64,000 nucleotides of DNA from Oreohelix idahoensis (GCA_024509875.1 JAMPIV010005014.1:248001-312000); one strand, 5' to 3'. Counted from the stretch's first letter, positions 53,040-64,000 are shown. Numbers and translations are program-made. The notes: a model not told the origin generated them from the letters alone.

Positions 53040-53840
53040 AACTACAGGGATGATCTTGATTAAGATACAACAAGCAAATTTATGGCTATTGCAGCTGCAT
53101 TAAGCCTCACTATTTAACAATAATTATTGCTTGGTGTTGTAGGTATTCAAGTGTTAGTGTAATATATTTTTATTATAACTTTATTTTCTTAATGTGATAC
53201 CTACAGTAGTACATCTACTACAGTTGATTGCTTTCAGGCTGGAAGAAATGTGGAAGCTAATGTCACAAGTCTGCTTGCAGAAATAAAGCAGGAAACAGAT
53301 GTTAAGGTATGTACATTATTTGTAACATTGTTTGAAAGCTTTAATAATATTGTGGCTTTTAAGGATGGTTGGTATACTGTTAATGCTCAAACATTTATAT
53401 TGCAATATGCTGCACCCATAAAGATTTGATTTTGGATAGTTTTAAGTGGTCTTTTTAAGAATTTATGGTGGTCTATACTAGGTATTTGTTAATCTAGAAT
53501 TCTAGCTTAATTATATATAGTTAACTAAAGTTCATGACTTGTAAGAAACTCAGTGTTTACAAGGCAAGAAAGAATATTAAAACAATTGACTCAAATGTAA
53601 ATGTAGGTGAAAAACAGGAATTGAGTTGTAGGTGTTTTTATTTTTATTTTACTGATCACATAATGAAGGTTAGGAGGTTTCACTAAAGCCTAGAAAGGGA
53701 GGGGGATTGGGGCAACTGCCTATATAAAACATCTTATTAACATTGTGACTTGACAGGAGGCAAAATTGAGGTGCTTTAACCTCTCCCCTTCCCACTGCCA
53801 TTTGGGTTAGACTTGTCAGTCAAGGAATAATAGAGATTCT
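53040..53840 (+). repeat. Segmental duplication, copy C
   Basis: Colinear with copy A from about 32690 to 34310, without the LINE found in A. It includes the candidate exon pair, the GTTCATGACTTGTAAGAAAC block and the short G-rich section. It ends at AGAGATTCT, next to the target duplication of a LINE. Confidence 0.7.
53238..53306 (+). other. Candidate 69-nt exon in copy C
   Basis: CTTTCAG precedes and GTATGT follows, a better donor than in copy A. The only open frame gives 23 residues, including NVEANVTSLLAEIKQETD, and length and frame equal the copy A partner. No protein family is recognised. Confidence 0.35.
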
Positions 53841-54960
53841 TACCATATACCATCTTCTTCTTCTTTGATCCTTAGCCATGGCCAACAAAGCAATCAGTGG
53901 CCATTAGGCCTGGTGGTGTCTTGTAGGGCAACAACAAATTTATTCCACTTTGCTCTGTCGGTGGCCATCCTTTGTACAGTGCCCCAACTCTGGTTCATTC
54001 TTTGCATCTCAGCCTCCACAGTCCTCTGCCAAGTGGTTTTTGGTTGGCCTCTCTTTTGTTTTCCTTCAGGGGTCCATAGCATAGCTGTTCTTGTGATGGC
54101 ATCGGGGTCTCTTCTGAGGACATTGCCAACCCAGCTTCAGCGTCTGCCAGCTATGATGGTGTGCATGTCCTCTTGCTTGCTCTGAGTAAGCAGATCTTGG
54201 TTGGTGATGGTATTCAGCCAAAAGATTTGGTGAATTTTACTTAGGCTTGTTGTGTGAAAAGAGGACAATTTTGACATTTCCTTCTCTGTAACTCTCCAGC
54301 ATTCCACACCATAGAGAAGCACAGAAAACACACAGCTCTGATATAATCTTAATTTTGTGCTGTACTGAGAGGACTTCCAGATGTTGTTTAGACTAAAAAA
54401 GGCTGTTCTTGCTTTGTTCATTTTGTTGTTTATGTCTTTGCTTGCTCCGCCATCTGGTGTTACTATGCATCCTAGGTATGTGAAGGTGTCTGTCTGTACT
54501 AGTTGTTGATTCCATACTGATATGGGCTCAGGGCTGCAAACACTGAGCGTCATGACCTCTGACTTCTTTAGATTGATGTTCAAGCCCACCTGCTGGCTAT
54601 ACTTATTAAATCTATCCGTTTTTCCTGGATGTGTTGATGTGAATGTGCTAGTAGTGTAATGTCATCTGCATATTCCAGATCTTCCAATGTATAAAATGTA
54701 GTCCATCTTATTCCTCTTGGACTGCCTTCTGTTGTCTGGCGCATCACCCAGTCTATGACTGCTAAAAATAGAGTGGTTGATAAGGGGCATCCCTGTCATA
54801 CTCCTGTCTTCACCTGAAAGGTTAGGTTGCTCTGCCCAACACTGCATGTAAAGTTGGCATAAAGGCTTTTTATGATTGACACTATGCAGCTTGGAATTCC
54901 ATAAGCCCTCAGTATTTTCCCTCAGTATGGAAAATACCACATACCATATAACTTTAAATG
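53841..54960 (-). mobile_element. LINE family C, 5'-truncated, with target duplication
   Basis: TACCATATA at 53841-53849 and 54952-54960 bounds a minus-strand body with a (GAA)n-like tail at its left edge. Frames 54662-54940, 54137-54589 and 53894-54082 encode RT palm to C-terminus in pieces: QLVQTDTFTYLGCIVTPDGG, VLLYGVECWRVTEKE and PEGKQKRGQPKTTWQRTV. The copy is broken. Copy A lacks this insertion at the same site, so it came after the segmental duplication. Confidence 0.88.
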
Positions 54961-55655
54961 TCAGGATGCTTTTACAGGATGGAAAATTGTTTAAAAAAAA
55001 TTTAGGGGAATAAAATAGACAATGAAAGTGTGTGGTGTGAGTTTACAGTAAGTAGGTTTGAATATACACAAGGAGAAAAGAAATGCCCTTTCAAGATCAT
55101 ACATAAACCTGCGCAGCAATGTAGACCTAGTGGGATGGACTGACAGTGATATCAAAATAAGAATACAAAAAGCTAGGGGTTTCATTGCACTGGGAAATAT
55201 GTGGAGAGCAAAAAAGTTAAGCTCAGCAAAGAAATCAAAACCTTCAGTTCAATGTCAAGTCAGTACAGCATGACTCTAAAACCTGGAGAAAACAAAGACA
55301 ACAATCAAAAAAGCTAGACTTTCATAAATGGGTGCTTGCGTAGAATAGAATGATTGAAGTGGTATGACTAGATCACCTTGCGGAACTGATGACAAGAACC
55401 AAACAAGTACCAGGGGCACAAGAGATGATAAGAAGACACTGGAGATGGAAAGAGCACATACTGAGAAAACCTGTTGATAGCAATACCAGGCCAGTCCTTG
55501 TTCCATAGTCCCCAGGAAGAGATAGAGGTAGAGGGAGACCAATGAGCACATGAAGAAGAGAACTGGAGACAGACATGAGGAAGACATAGTTGGACCTGGG
55601 CTAAAGGCACAAGAAAGGAAGACTTAGCATGTGTTTTTTGAAGGCGTATCCTTGA
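54961..55655 (+). pseudogene. RTE-like fragment, same subfamily as 37691-38815
   Basis: Matches the old RTE copy in order: GTGTGAGTTTACAG, GAATATACACA, CAATGTAGACC, TGGACTGACAGTGATATC and so on to the C-terminal region. It shares its peculiar indels. Many stops. Confidence 0.85.
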
Positions 55656-55659
55656 AGTT

Positions 55660-55850
55660 GGTAAGAAGATGAAGATGGCTGTATACTGCTCCACCTATGT
55701 CCCAGTCTTGACGTATGGATGCGAGTCATGGGCAGTGACTACAACCCACAAAAGCCAAATCCAAACCTCACAAAATATGAGAAAGGTGGTTAAAGTAACA
55801 AGAAGAGACATGGTCCGAACCAGATGATATGTCAAGGCCTAAAAACCCAA
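55660..55850 (+). pseudogene. Short LINE family B fragment
   Basis: Encodes the CESWAVTTTHKSQIQTS region, then breaks off at the start of the 465-bp array. No tail, so it is cut by rearrangement. Confidence 0.8.
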
Positions 55851-57818
55851 CCCCTGTAAACAGTAAATTAATATGAGAAAAACATAAAGGTATGTTATCA
55901 GGCACTCGTAGAAAATGAAGAAGTAGAACACTAGACAACAGAAAAACAACAGACATGAGTGACTTACACAGGATTCGAACCCTGGACATCCATGGGACAA
56001 CCCCATCTAGCTATGCAAGTGAATCACACTATCCTCCCTGCGATCTACGCATCACCAAAAATGATGCTTCGTTGACAGGTCATTAGTGCGAAACGCAAGA
56101 CATAGCACCGGAAGTTTACCATGGGCAGTTCAGCTTATTAATGACGCAATCACTTCTGTTGTTCTCCTATTATACAGTATAGGCCAGTCTAGGCAAGGCA
56201 GAGACCTTAATACTGTGTCCAGTAAATGATAGTAGACTTAGAACAGTAAGAACTGGACAGAGGGTACATTTGGTATTGTATAAACATTTATAACACATAA
56301 GGAAGGGAAACCCGAGGCCTGTAAACAGTAAATTAATATGAGACAATCATAAAGGTATGTTATCAGGCACTCATAGGAAATGAAGAAGTAGAACACTAGA
56401 CAACAGAAAAACAACAGTCATGAGTGGCTTACACAGGATTTGAATCCTGGACTTTCCATGCGAACCCCTCCTAGCTATGCAAGCAAATCACACTATCCTC
56501 CCTGCCATCTACAAATCACCAAAAAATGATGCTTCAATGATAGGTCATTAGTGCATACCGCAAGTCATAACACCAAAAGTTTACCATGGGCAGTTCAGCC
56601 TATTAATGATGCAATCACTTCTGTTGTTCCCCTATTATGCAGTATAGGCCAATCCAGGCAAGACAGAGACCTTAATACTGTGTCCAGTAAATGATAGTAG
56701 AATTAGAACAGTAAGAACAGGACAGAGGTTAGGTTTGGTATTGTATAAACATTTATAACACAAAGGTAGGGAAACCCGAGGCCTGTAAACAGTAAATTAA
56801 TATGAAACAAACATAAAGGTATGTTATCAGGCACTCATAGGAAATGAAGAAATAGAACACTAGACAATAGTAAAAAAACAGACATGAGTGGCTTACCCAG
56901 GATTCGAACCCTGGACCTTCCGTGTGAACCACGCCTAGCTATGCAAGCGAATTACACTATCCTCCCTGCCATCTACGAATCACCAAAAAAATGATGCTTC
57001 AATGACAGGTCATTAGTGCATACCGCAAGACATAACACTGGAAGTTTACCATGGGCAGTTCAGCCTATTAATGATGCAATCACTTCTGTTGTTCCCCTAT
57101 TATGCAGTATAGGCCAGTCCAGGCAAGACAGAGACCTTAATACTGTGTCCAGTAAATGATAGTAGAATTAGAACAGTAAGAACAGGACAGAGGTTAGGTT
57201 TGGTATTGTATAAACATTTATAACACATAAGGAAGGGAAACCTGAGGTCTGTAAACAGTAAATTAATATGAGACAAATATAAAGGTATTTTATCAGGCAC
57301 TCATAGGAAATAAAGAAGTAGAACACTAGACAACAGAAAAACAACAGACATGAGTGGCTTACCCAGGATTCGAACCCTGGACCTTCCATGCGTCAACCCC
57401 GCCTAAATATACAAGCGAATCACACTATCCTCCATGCCATCTACGCATCACCAAAAAATGATGCTTTGATGACAGGTCATTAGTGCGAACCGCAAGACAT
57501 AACACCGGATGTTTACCATGGGCAGTTCAGTCTATTAATGAAGCAATCACTTCTGTTGTTCCTTTATAATACAGTATAGGCCAGTCCAGTAAATGATAGT
57601 AGACTTAGAACAGTAAGAACAGGACAGAGGGTAGGTTTGGTATTGTATAAAAATGTATAAAACATAAGGAAGGGAAACCCGAGGCCTGTAAACATTAAAT
57701 TAATATGAGACAAACATAAAGGTATGTTATCAGACACTCGTAAAAATTGAAGAAGTAGAACACTAGACAACAGAAAACCAACAGACATGAGTGGCTTAAA
57801 CAGCATATTAATATGAGA
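55851..57818 (-). repeat. Element X tandem array 2: four ~465-bp units plus a partial
   Basis: GAGTG recurs at 55957, 56422, 56886 and 57352, steps of 464-466, and in a shortened unit at 57789. Each full unit carries the minus-strand tRNA-type B box and most keep the A-box-like sequence. Units differ by scattered substitutions, so the array is not freshly amplified. It leads into the same single-copy segment as array 1. Confidence 0.9.
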
Positions 57819-58805
57819 CCCCCAGTGCTTGAAAACAGTGCTGTATCAACAATGTGTAGGTCAGTAGGTCACTACTTGCTGGACTGAACACCCCCGTTGG
57901 TTGGCTGAGAGTATATTTTGGCCTTCAGGCCCATAGCTCACCAGCACTGTGTAGCAAAAACAGTATGTTTACATTTGTAGATGCAGGGGTTAAGGTGGTT
58001 GATATCTTCTAGCTTTTCCAGGTTCACAAGACTCCTTCTACGAGCATCCCGATGTCAGGACACTGTATAGATGATGTCCCCAGATGTCAGGATATAAAGG
58101 ATGTACCCTGCTTGTCAGGAACAGTATTATGGTGGGTGTGGGTTGTATGAAGATGGTGATCAACAATGGCTCGTATGAATTAACCCAACGCCACTGGTAC
58201 AGTTCCATAACATTTATTAGACTGATAGATAAACCGTGGAAATCAATTACATTTCACAAGCGCACTGACATAATACTAAGGCTAACATTGCCTGAAGGAC
58301 ATAACAAACTACAGTATGCATACACTGTCTCTCCGAACACACCATAACAATATACAGAATGTCCTTGGTGCGGTATACACTCTTTGCACACAATAATCCC
58401 TCAAACAACTCTACGTGCGGAAAAACACCATCGCACTTATACATCACCCTTCCGGTGTATATCACTTATCATTAGTGATTGGCGGCAGGAACATCGCCAT
58501 ATATAGATTCACAGAATCCTCTCCAGGCGGGACAATACACTTCGCCTGTACTTTATATATTATAGCTACAAGGCAGGAAACGTGTCGCCTTACTCCTCCG
58601 TAACTCCAAGGTGGAAAGTCGTCACCTTATAGTGTTCTCCATGAACATACAGTTATGGCTCCAACAGGAACACTTCCAGGCGGTACAATAATCTTTGCCT
58701 GTATAATCGGTAGGACCTACACAATATATTAAATACATCCTCACATATATAATAATCACATCTGATTCTCCACAGTCACACAGTACGAACTCATAGCTTG
58801 GCTAC
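57819..58805 (+). repeat. Element X copy 2
   Basis: Continuous counterpart of 2571-3187 joined to 18669-19036. It crosses the Gypsy-1 site without interruption at GCACTTATACATCACCC (about 58433). It stops at GGCTAC 58800-58805, where Gmr1-b begins. No coding recognised. Confidence 0.85.
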
Positions 58806-59930
58806 TGTTGCGGTCATTTTGACGGAGTTTCACACGTCAATTTATTTGTCGCATTTTTTGTTCACCCTGGTCTTTGCTGTGTCAGGTTGATGAGGGGTTA
58901 TCTTCTCTTTTTGGTTCATTCATTGTGGTCGACCTTTAGGGTCAGAGGTATACAGTTCTGGGCTATGTGCCATGCACAGTGGAGAGCGCGAAAATTAGAC
59001 TTCCGTGAAGAAGTTGAGTCCTGGCTTCTGGGACGAGAATGTCCATTGTATTTTGGGGAAGGAAAATCTTCGAAGTGACTGCGTTGTCAGTTTTCCCCAT
59101 TGATTTCTGTACGCCAGGAAAGACGACAGTGTTGTTATTCTGTTCTGAGGATTCTTGGTAAGGTAACACCGACCTTTTCATTACTATGCTTTCAGTGGCA
59201 GAATTTGTTAAAGGTACCTAGCCGTGAGGACAGCTCACAGATCCTGTATTCAGAACTTATATTTGATGCTCAAGATAGCTATTTAAGACTATTTGTCTTT
59301 ACATGAACAGAAGTCCAGTGACGAAGTTATATCTATGCTGGTATCTTAATACAAACATTATCGCAGGGTTGATGTAACCTGTTTATGAAGAGTACACAGA
59401 TGACGTCATATTTAGGCCTGTGCAATGGCCACGATTCTACAGCATGAAAGAAGTAACTGGCGTGCTATGCCAAGTGATCGACTGCCCTGGTAATAGGATT
59501 ACATGGGTTATGGGCTCATCCTTTGTATGATGGAGTTAATCAGGTAGGTTTCAGTCAGTGATACCAAAGCGGCATTATAAACTGTACATTAAAGAACATA
59601 CCACTATGGACCACGCCCACATATGTGAATGTTTACCAGCCTTAGAATACTGACATGTACCAAGCGATTTCAATTAACATGATGTACATGAACCTGTTTA
59701 TATTGACTGTTCCTGTATGAATCTACTGTTGGTGCTGTGAATAAATGTATGAACTGTTTCCAGTAGTCACAACCATCATTGGCTTTTGTGCGAGGGTGAC
59801 TGGGTGTATTGTATACCACATATGATCCTAAACACATTCGCGTCTGCACACCCATGTCACACATCAACATTTGAACCACGCATAGAACAACAACCAACAT
59901 TTATAGTTCTGGAATAAAAGAACATTAACA
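58806..59930 (+). repeat. Gmr1-b 5' LTR (inferred)
   Basis: The left edge is set by loss of element X homology at GGCTAC; the LTR starts TGTTGCGGT, like TGTTACGGT of Gmr1-a. The right edge is set at ATTAACA before a TGGTAGGCC primer-site-like sequence at 59935. An AATAAA lies near 59913. The second LTR is outside the window, so length (1125) is provisional. Confidence 0.55.
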
Positions 59931-61316
59931 TTTCTGGTAGGCCAGTTCTGTGGGCTTTACGGCTTCAATTTTGGTTTATGCTACAGATTGGAACGATCGA
60001 GGTTATCAGCTATAAATAACACACATCGGTAGTACTCTACATTTCCAAGCTTTGGCTACACAGGACAGTAGAAATAGGTCATCGACTGTTGACCCACATA
60101 AACAGTGTTAGCATCTGTGTGATAATGCTACATGAACCACAGTTGGTACAAGTACTGGAGTTAGCATCTATACAATATTGCTACGTGGACCACAGCTGCA
60201 CACAAGTCGATTCCTTTTTGTAAACAGTACCGCTGGTTGTTTACACGTGACAGCTACACAAGTCAAGTCCTTTTGTAAACAGTACTGCTGTTTGTGTACT
60301 GTTTCAGGCAACAGACTTTCCAACGTCTGAGCGATCAAGTCACATATTTCTAGATCAAGTATTTTTGCGTAAACAATACCGTCTACGAACTTTTTCAACA
60401 TTGGGCCTAAAGTCTCAATTATTCATCGAGAAGGTCATAGTGACTTTATGTTCCTGGAGACCACTACATGTTATTGCGGATCTAACAATCATTGCGCGCT
60501 TGACATTATACTCTGGTGTTGACAAAGAACAAGAGAGTTACTATATTGTTACTATAGTGTAACTAAACTTTGTTTGCAACACATTTCTTTATATGCAATT
60601 TATGTTACTTGTAATATTGTGATGTATTTTTCTGTAGTTTTCGGCGGGTCTGGTTGGGTAGGTGACTTCTTTTAGATCATACCACGTCATAGAGGTTGTC
60701 TATTGAGAGCGTTTTCTGTAGGGACTGCAAATTTCCTTAATTGGGATTTGCTAGCGACAATTGTTGCTATTTTCGTTTAGCTGTGATGAGATGAGTTAGT
60801 GTTGATTTCGTTATTTTTCCATTCTCTGATTTACGATTTGTTGTGTTTGTATCTGGTCGTCTCTCCTTCCTTTCGTTTATTTCTTTACACCTTTTTGTTT
60901 ATAACAGTGTTGCCATTTGTCTTGTTTACTTTTCGCAGTCATCTTTACACATTTTTGTAACATTTTCCTTAGTTTCGCTGTATTGTTTATTTGACTTCTG
61001 CGAACGTTTTCGGTTGTAGTTCTGTATCTTTGTCATTGTATTTATTATTGTCATACACAGTCTACATACATATACTTGGTCATGTATTATTATTATTGTT
61101 ATTAATATGATACACTATTCATATTGAGATTGTTGAGAGAATATTTTTATAAAGAAACAAGGTAACCATACAAGGTTTTTGACTAAGACGTGACTCTCAA
61201 AGAGAGTGAAATAAACTGAACTGAGTATACAAGTCTAACATTGAAGACTTGTCTCCCATTGAAGGTAATTTATTTAATTTTTCAGGTTACTGATCTCATT
61301 AGACAGAACGTCTACT
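59931..61316 (+). other. Gmr1-b long leader
   Basis: About 1.4 kb without a credible frame; T-rich toward gag. Contains many ATGs. Its position and size parallel the Gmr1-a leader though the sequences are not alike by eye. Confidence 0.55.
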
Positions 61317-63005
61317 ATGGAATACTTCATTGCACAAGGGAAATCCCTTGACAAGTCTGGTAAAGAATTGGAAGAATACGCGACTGCTCAATTCGCCATA
61401 GCATTGAAGTCAGAAGAAAAGAAACAAAAAGAGGAAAATAAATTGAAAGCAGAAGCTGAACAAAAGAAGATAGATGCTGAGAATTTAAGGTTGCAAATGC
61501 AAGCTGATGAAAGAAAATTCCAGATGGAAATGGAAAAACAAAAACTTCAGGCTGCTGCAGAGGAAAGAAAGCTTCAGGCTGCTGCAGAGGAAAGAAAACT
61601 TCAAGCTGAGGAAAGAAAACTTCAGGCTGCTGCTGAGGAAAGAAAACTTCAGGCTGCTGCAGAGGAAAAAAGATTAGACAGAGAAGCCGAGGAGAGAAAG
61701 GAAAAAGCAAAAATGGAACATGAGGAAAGACTCGCAACTTTGGAGTTAGAGAAATTGAAATTGGCAAATATGGGTGCTCATCAAGCAACTTCGGGTACGA
61801 CAAAGGAGTTTGCTGGTAGGATCAAATTACCTCATTTCAATCCTTTAAAGGACGATGTAGCGGATTATCTGGATAGATTTCAATTTTTATGTGATACGCA
61901 TAAGATAAAAAAGGAAAAATATGTCGAACAACTGATGGAATTTTTTACAGGTGAAACAGTGACTACTCTTATGACAATAGAAGAACATGATAGAACTAAT
62001 TATGATGTTGTCAGAGCAGCATTATTAAAAAAATATCAACTAAAAGAAGAAAATTATCGTCTTCATTTTAGGACAATGTTGCCAGAAAATGGAGTAGATT
62101 TCTCTGATTTTATTACAAAGATACGTCGTACATTTACACGATGGGTTGAGTTGTCTCAAACTGAGAAAACATATGAAGGCCTAATGGACTTATTGCTTAG
62201 AGACAAAGTTTTGTCATCTGTTAATGATTCTTTCCTTGCATTTCTTCATGAGCGTAAGCCCAAAAACTTAAAAGACATGGAGGAATACTGTTGTCAGTAT
62301 GGCACCGCACATCCCCATGCTACAGTTAGCAATTCTAAAGTGAAAGAAGGGTTGCCAGTTGCTTCAGCAGCGCCATATGGCCCTAATTTCAATAAGAAAT
62401 TTCAGGGTGCCCAACAAAACTGGAATAGGAAAAGTAATCAGAATTACACTCATAAGCAGAGTAATCCAACATATGAAGGTTCTTCTTCTAAGAACTGGAG
62501 ACGAGATGGTAGTTCTCGTAATTTTGGTGGTAATAATTTTAGACACTTTCGCAAAGGTTATCACAATAAAAACTATCCGAGCTTTTCTGCTCGAGATAAC
62601 CAGTCTCAACGTCAAGAATATGACGATGGTGAATATACAAACCAGGATTCAAACCGGAATGAAAATTACAATAGGCAATATGACAACAATTACAGGGGAA
62701 ATGATAATCGCGGTAGACCTAGATATAACAAAAGAAAAGCTTACCAACAGGCAAACTCTGCACAAGAGTTTAATGGAGCCTGTAATCAAGTAAATGATAG
62801 TGGGAACTCTAATGCTATCACTGGTTGTGCTTTCGATTTTGGGAGAGCAACTGAATGCCCCCAATGCTCAACATTGTTCGAGCCATCGTCTGTCTCTACC
62901 TTAATTTGTGGTCACCCTCTTCCCGCTCTTCCTGCTACAGTTGCGCATGATGGGAGAGGATCTCTCATCTTGCATAATGGTCTAGTAAATGATAGTGCTG
63001 TTTGA
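61317..63005 (+). CDS. Gmr1-b Gag
   Basis: 562 codons. The N-terminal part is a long Glu/Lys/Gln coiled coil (about residues 20-155) containing five tandem KLQAAAEER-type repeats at about 61542-61667. The capsid region has KLPHFNPLKDDVADYLDRF and a SCAN-like part with RWVELSQTEKTYEGLMDLLL, DKVLSSVNDSFLAFLHERKP and CCQYGTAHPHA. A Gln/Asn/Arg/Tyr-rich basic section follows, then C514-X2-C517-X13-C531-G-H. It aligns with Gmr1-a Gag over its length. The frame ends at LVNDSAV because of a small deletion just before the protease. The start ATG is well supported by the shared N-terminal helix. Confidence 0.9.
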   Translation: MEYFIAQGKSLDKSGKELEEYATAQFAIALKSEEKKQKEENKLKAEAEQKKIDAENLRLQMQADERKFQMEMEKQKLQAAAEERKLQAAAEERKLQAEERKLQAAAEERKLQAAAEEKRLDREAEERKEKAKMEHEERLATLELEKLKLANMGAHQATSGTTKEFAGRIKLPHFNPLKDDVADYLDRFQFLCDTHKIKKEKYVEQLMEFFTGETVTTLMTIEEHDRTNYDVVRAALLKKYQLKEENYRLHFRTMLPENGVDFSDFITKIRRTFTRWVELSQTEKTYEGLMDLLLRDKVLSSVNDSFLAFLHERKPKNLKDMEEYCCQYGTAHPHATVSNSKVKEGLPVASAAPYGPNFNKKFQGAQQNWNRKSNQNYTHKQSNPTYEGSSSKNWRRDGSSRNFGGNNFRHFRKGYHNKNYPSFSARDNQSQRQEYDDGEYTNQDSNRNENYNRQYDNNYRGNDNRGRPRYNKRKAYQQANSAQEFNGACNQVNDSGNSNAITGCAFDFGRATECPQCSTLFEPSSVSTLICGHPLPALPATVAHDGRGSLILHNGLVNDSAV

Positions 63006-63504
63006 TTCTGGATGTACTACTGTCGGGGTTAGACAGTCTCTCATAGATAAGCGCTGTTACACGGGAAAGGTGGTCAAATGTGTTACATTTGGTGGTACCA
63101 TGGAAAAATATCCTACTGCTATCAGCATTGACACTCCCTTCTTTACAGGAGATGTCCACGCGTGTCTTCTTCCTAATCCTATTGCAGATCTTATAATCGG
63201 TCGTATTCATGGGGTTAAGGAATGCACCCCGCAACAAATTTCTATTTGGGAGGAACAAAACATCCAAACGGTCAATGCAGTGGTAACAAGAGCCCAAGCT
63301 CTTATCCCTCCAACTTCATTTGATGATAATAATGGAGTTGATGGCCAAGACGATCACTTGGTGATTTCGCATGACTCGTTTGTTAAACGTCAAGAAGAGG
63401 ATCCTTCTTTAAAGAAATTCTTCCTTCTCGCAAAAAAAGGTGATCCTAATCAGAATACGAATCACAGATCGTATATCACTATGAAGAATGGTATATTGGT
63501 ATGA
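62989..63504 (+). CDS. Gmr1-b protease and linker
   Basis: The active site is LFDSGCTTVGVR (DSG), followed by CVTFGGTMEKYPTAI, FTGDVHACLLPNPIADLIIGRIHG and ECTPQQISIWEE, as in Gmr1-a. DLIIGR is the C-terminal protease motif. The linker ends DPSLKKFFLLAKKGDP, which shows the original frame at the spot where Gmr1-a is broken. It stops at TGA 63502. The first Met is not the true start. Confidence 0.88.
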   Translation: MIVLFDSGCTTVGVRQSLIDKRCYTGKVVKCVTFGGTMEKYPTAISIDTPFFTGDVHACLLPNPIADLIIGRIHGVKECTPQQISIWEEQNIQTVNAVVTRAQALIPPTSFDDNNGVDGQDDHLVISHDSFVKRQEEDPSLKKFFLLAKKGDPNQNTNHRSYITMKNGILV

Positions 63505-64000
63505 ATGGTACAACACTCGGACAAGTCTATGCATTCGCAAATTCTTGTGCCTAAGTGTATGAGAGCCTAAATTCTTCAACATGCACATGATTCTCAGTGT
63601 GCTGGACATATGGGTTTTTCCAGAACTAAGACTAGAGTCCTTGCGTCTTTCTTTTGGCCATTCGTGAATAAAGACATACGAATTTATTGGCGATCTTGCA
63701 AAATTTGTCAAGAGGTCAAGTCTAGAGGTCCTAGACATGCTGCACCTATTCAGGCTGCAGATATTCCTGTTCGGCCATTTTAGAAAATGGCAATAGACAT
63801 TATTGGCCCGTTTAAAATTAAGTCAGCCAGAGGACATCAATTTATCCTTACTTGCGTTGACATGTGCACGCGTTGGCCAGAGGCTATTCCTCTTAAAAGC
63901 ATATCAACTGTCGATATCGCAGACGCTCTTTGGCTCATATTTTCTCGTCTGGGATTTCCCGGGGAAATACTATCAGACCACGGCACTCAATTAATATCGG
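63505..64000 (+). pseudogene. Gmr1-b integrase, with stops, incomplete at window end
   Basis: In the protease frame one reads ILQHAHDSQCAGHMGFSRTK (His pair), SCKICQEVKSRG (Cys pair), then MAIDIIGPF (first catalytic Asp), LTCVDMCTRWPEAIP and LSDHGTQ (second Asp). TAA at 63568 and TAG at 63781 interrupt it. The catalytic Glu lies outside the window. The frame listed by others at 63803-63994 is a shadow. RT is expected to follow. Confidence 0.88.

Larger units (their letters stand above)
58806..64000 (+). mobile_element. Gmr1-b: second Gmr1-like element, cut by window end
   Basis: The order seen is LTR, long leader, Gag, protease, integrase, with the window ending inside the integrase core. 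Protein motifs match Gmr1-a throughout but with much divergence, so this is another family. The frame is broken by a small deletion near 63000 and by in-frame stops at 63502, 63568 and 63781. It interrupts element X copy 2. Confidence 0.9.

Overview
This is animal nuclear DNA made almost entirely of nested mobile elements. The coding sequence is retroelement coding: two lineages of Ty3/gypsy LTR retrotransposon, RTE-like and related APE-type LINEs, a RNase H-bearing LINE, and a pogo/Tigger transposase relic. There are also a U2 snRNA 5' fragment, microsatellites and AT-rich intergenic DNA. I see no bacterial, organellar or phage features. The LINE types suggest a marine invertebrate, possibly a mollusc or other lophotrochozoan. 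That placement is an inference from family resemblance. No complete host gene is visible.

Left part (1-25 kb). An unidentified repeat, here called element X, consists of a ~465-bp tandem array (about 1622-2570), a single-copy segment, and a right half. It is split by a 15.5-kb Ty3/gypsy element on the minus strand, Gypsy-1 (3188-18668). Gypsy-1 has 1106-bp LTRs that differ at about four positions, TG...CA ends and a CTAA target duplication. It carries gag, PR, RT, RNase H and integrase with a very long tail, then ~5 kb without recognisable coding. A 5'-truncated LINE (4490-5434) sits inside it with its own target duplication. A full-length RTE-like LINE follows (19958-23185, 12-bp target duplication).

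Middle part (25-41 kb). This holds LINE fragments, a 191-bp tandem triplication, the U2 fragment and a 226-bp perfect duplication. It also holds diverged copies A and B of an ancient segmental duplication. An old RTE copy here is split by a 2426-bp solo LTR with CTGCC target duplications.

Right part (41-64 kb). Gmr1-a (41265-50298) is a complete Ty3/gypsy element with 817-bp LTRs and GAGAT target duplications. Its integrase lies upstream of reverse transcriptase, as in the Gmr1 group. Next come a LINE copy with a 15-bp target duplication, a pogo/Tigger relic, segmental copy C, more LINE pieces, and a second copy of element X with its own ~465-bp array (55851-57818). A second, diverged Gmr1-like element (Gmr1-b, 58806 to beyond the window) interrupts that copy of element X.

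How the parts relate. The two element X copies act as each other's empty-site control: copy 2 is continuous where Gypsy-1 interrupts copy 1, and copy 1 is continuous where Gmr1-b interrupts copy 2. Most reading-frame breaks in Gypsy-1, Gmr1-a and the RTE lie in homopolymers or a dinucleotide repeat. This fits base-level sequence error or very recent slippage better than long decay.
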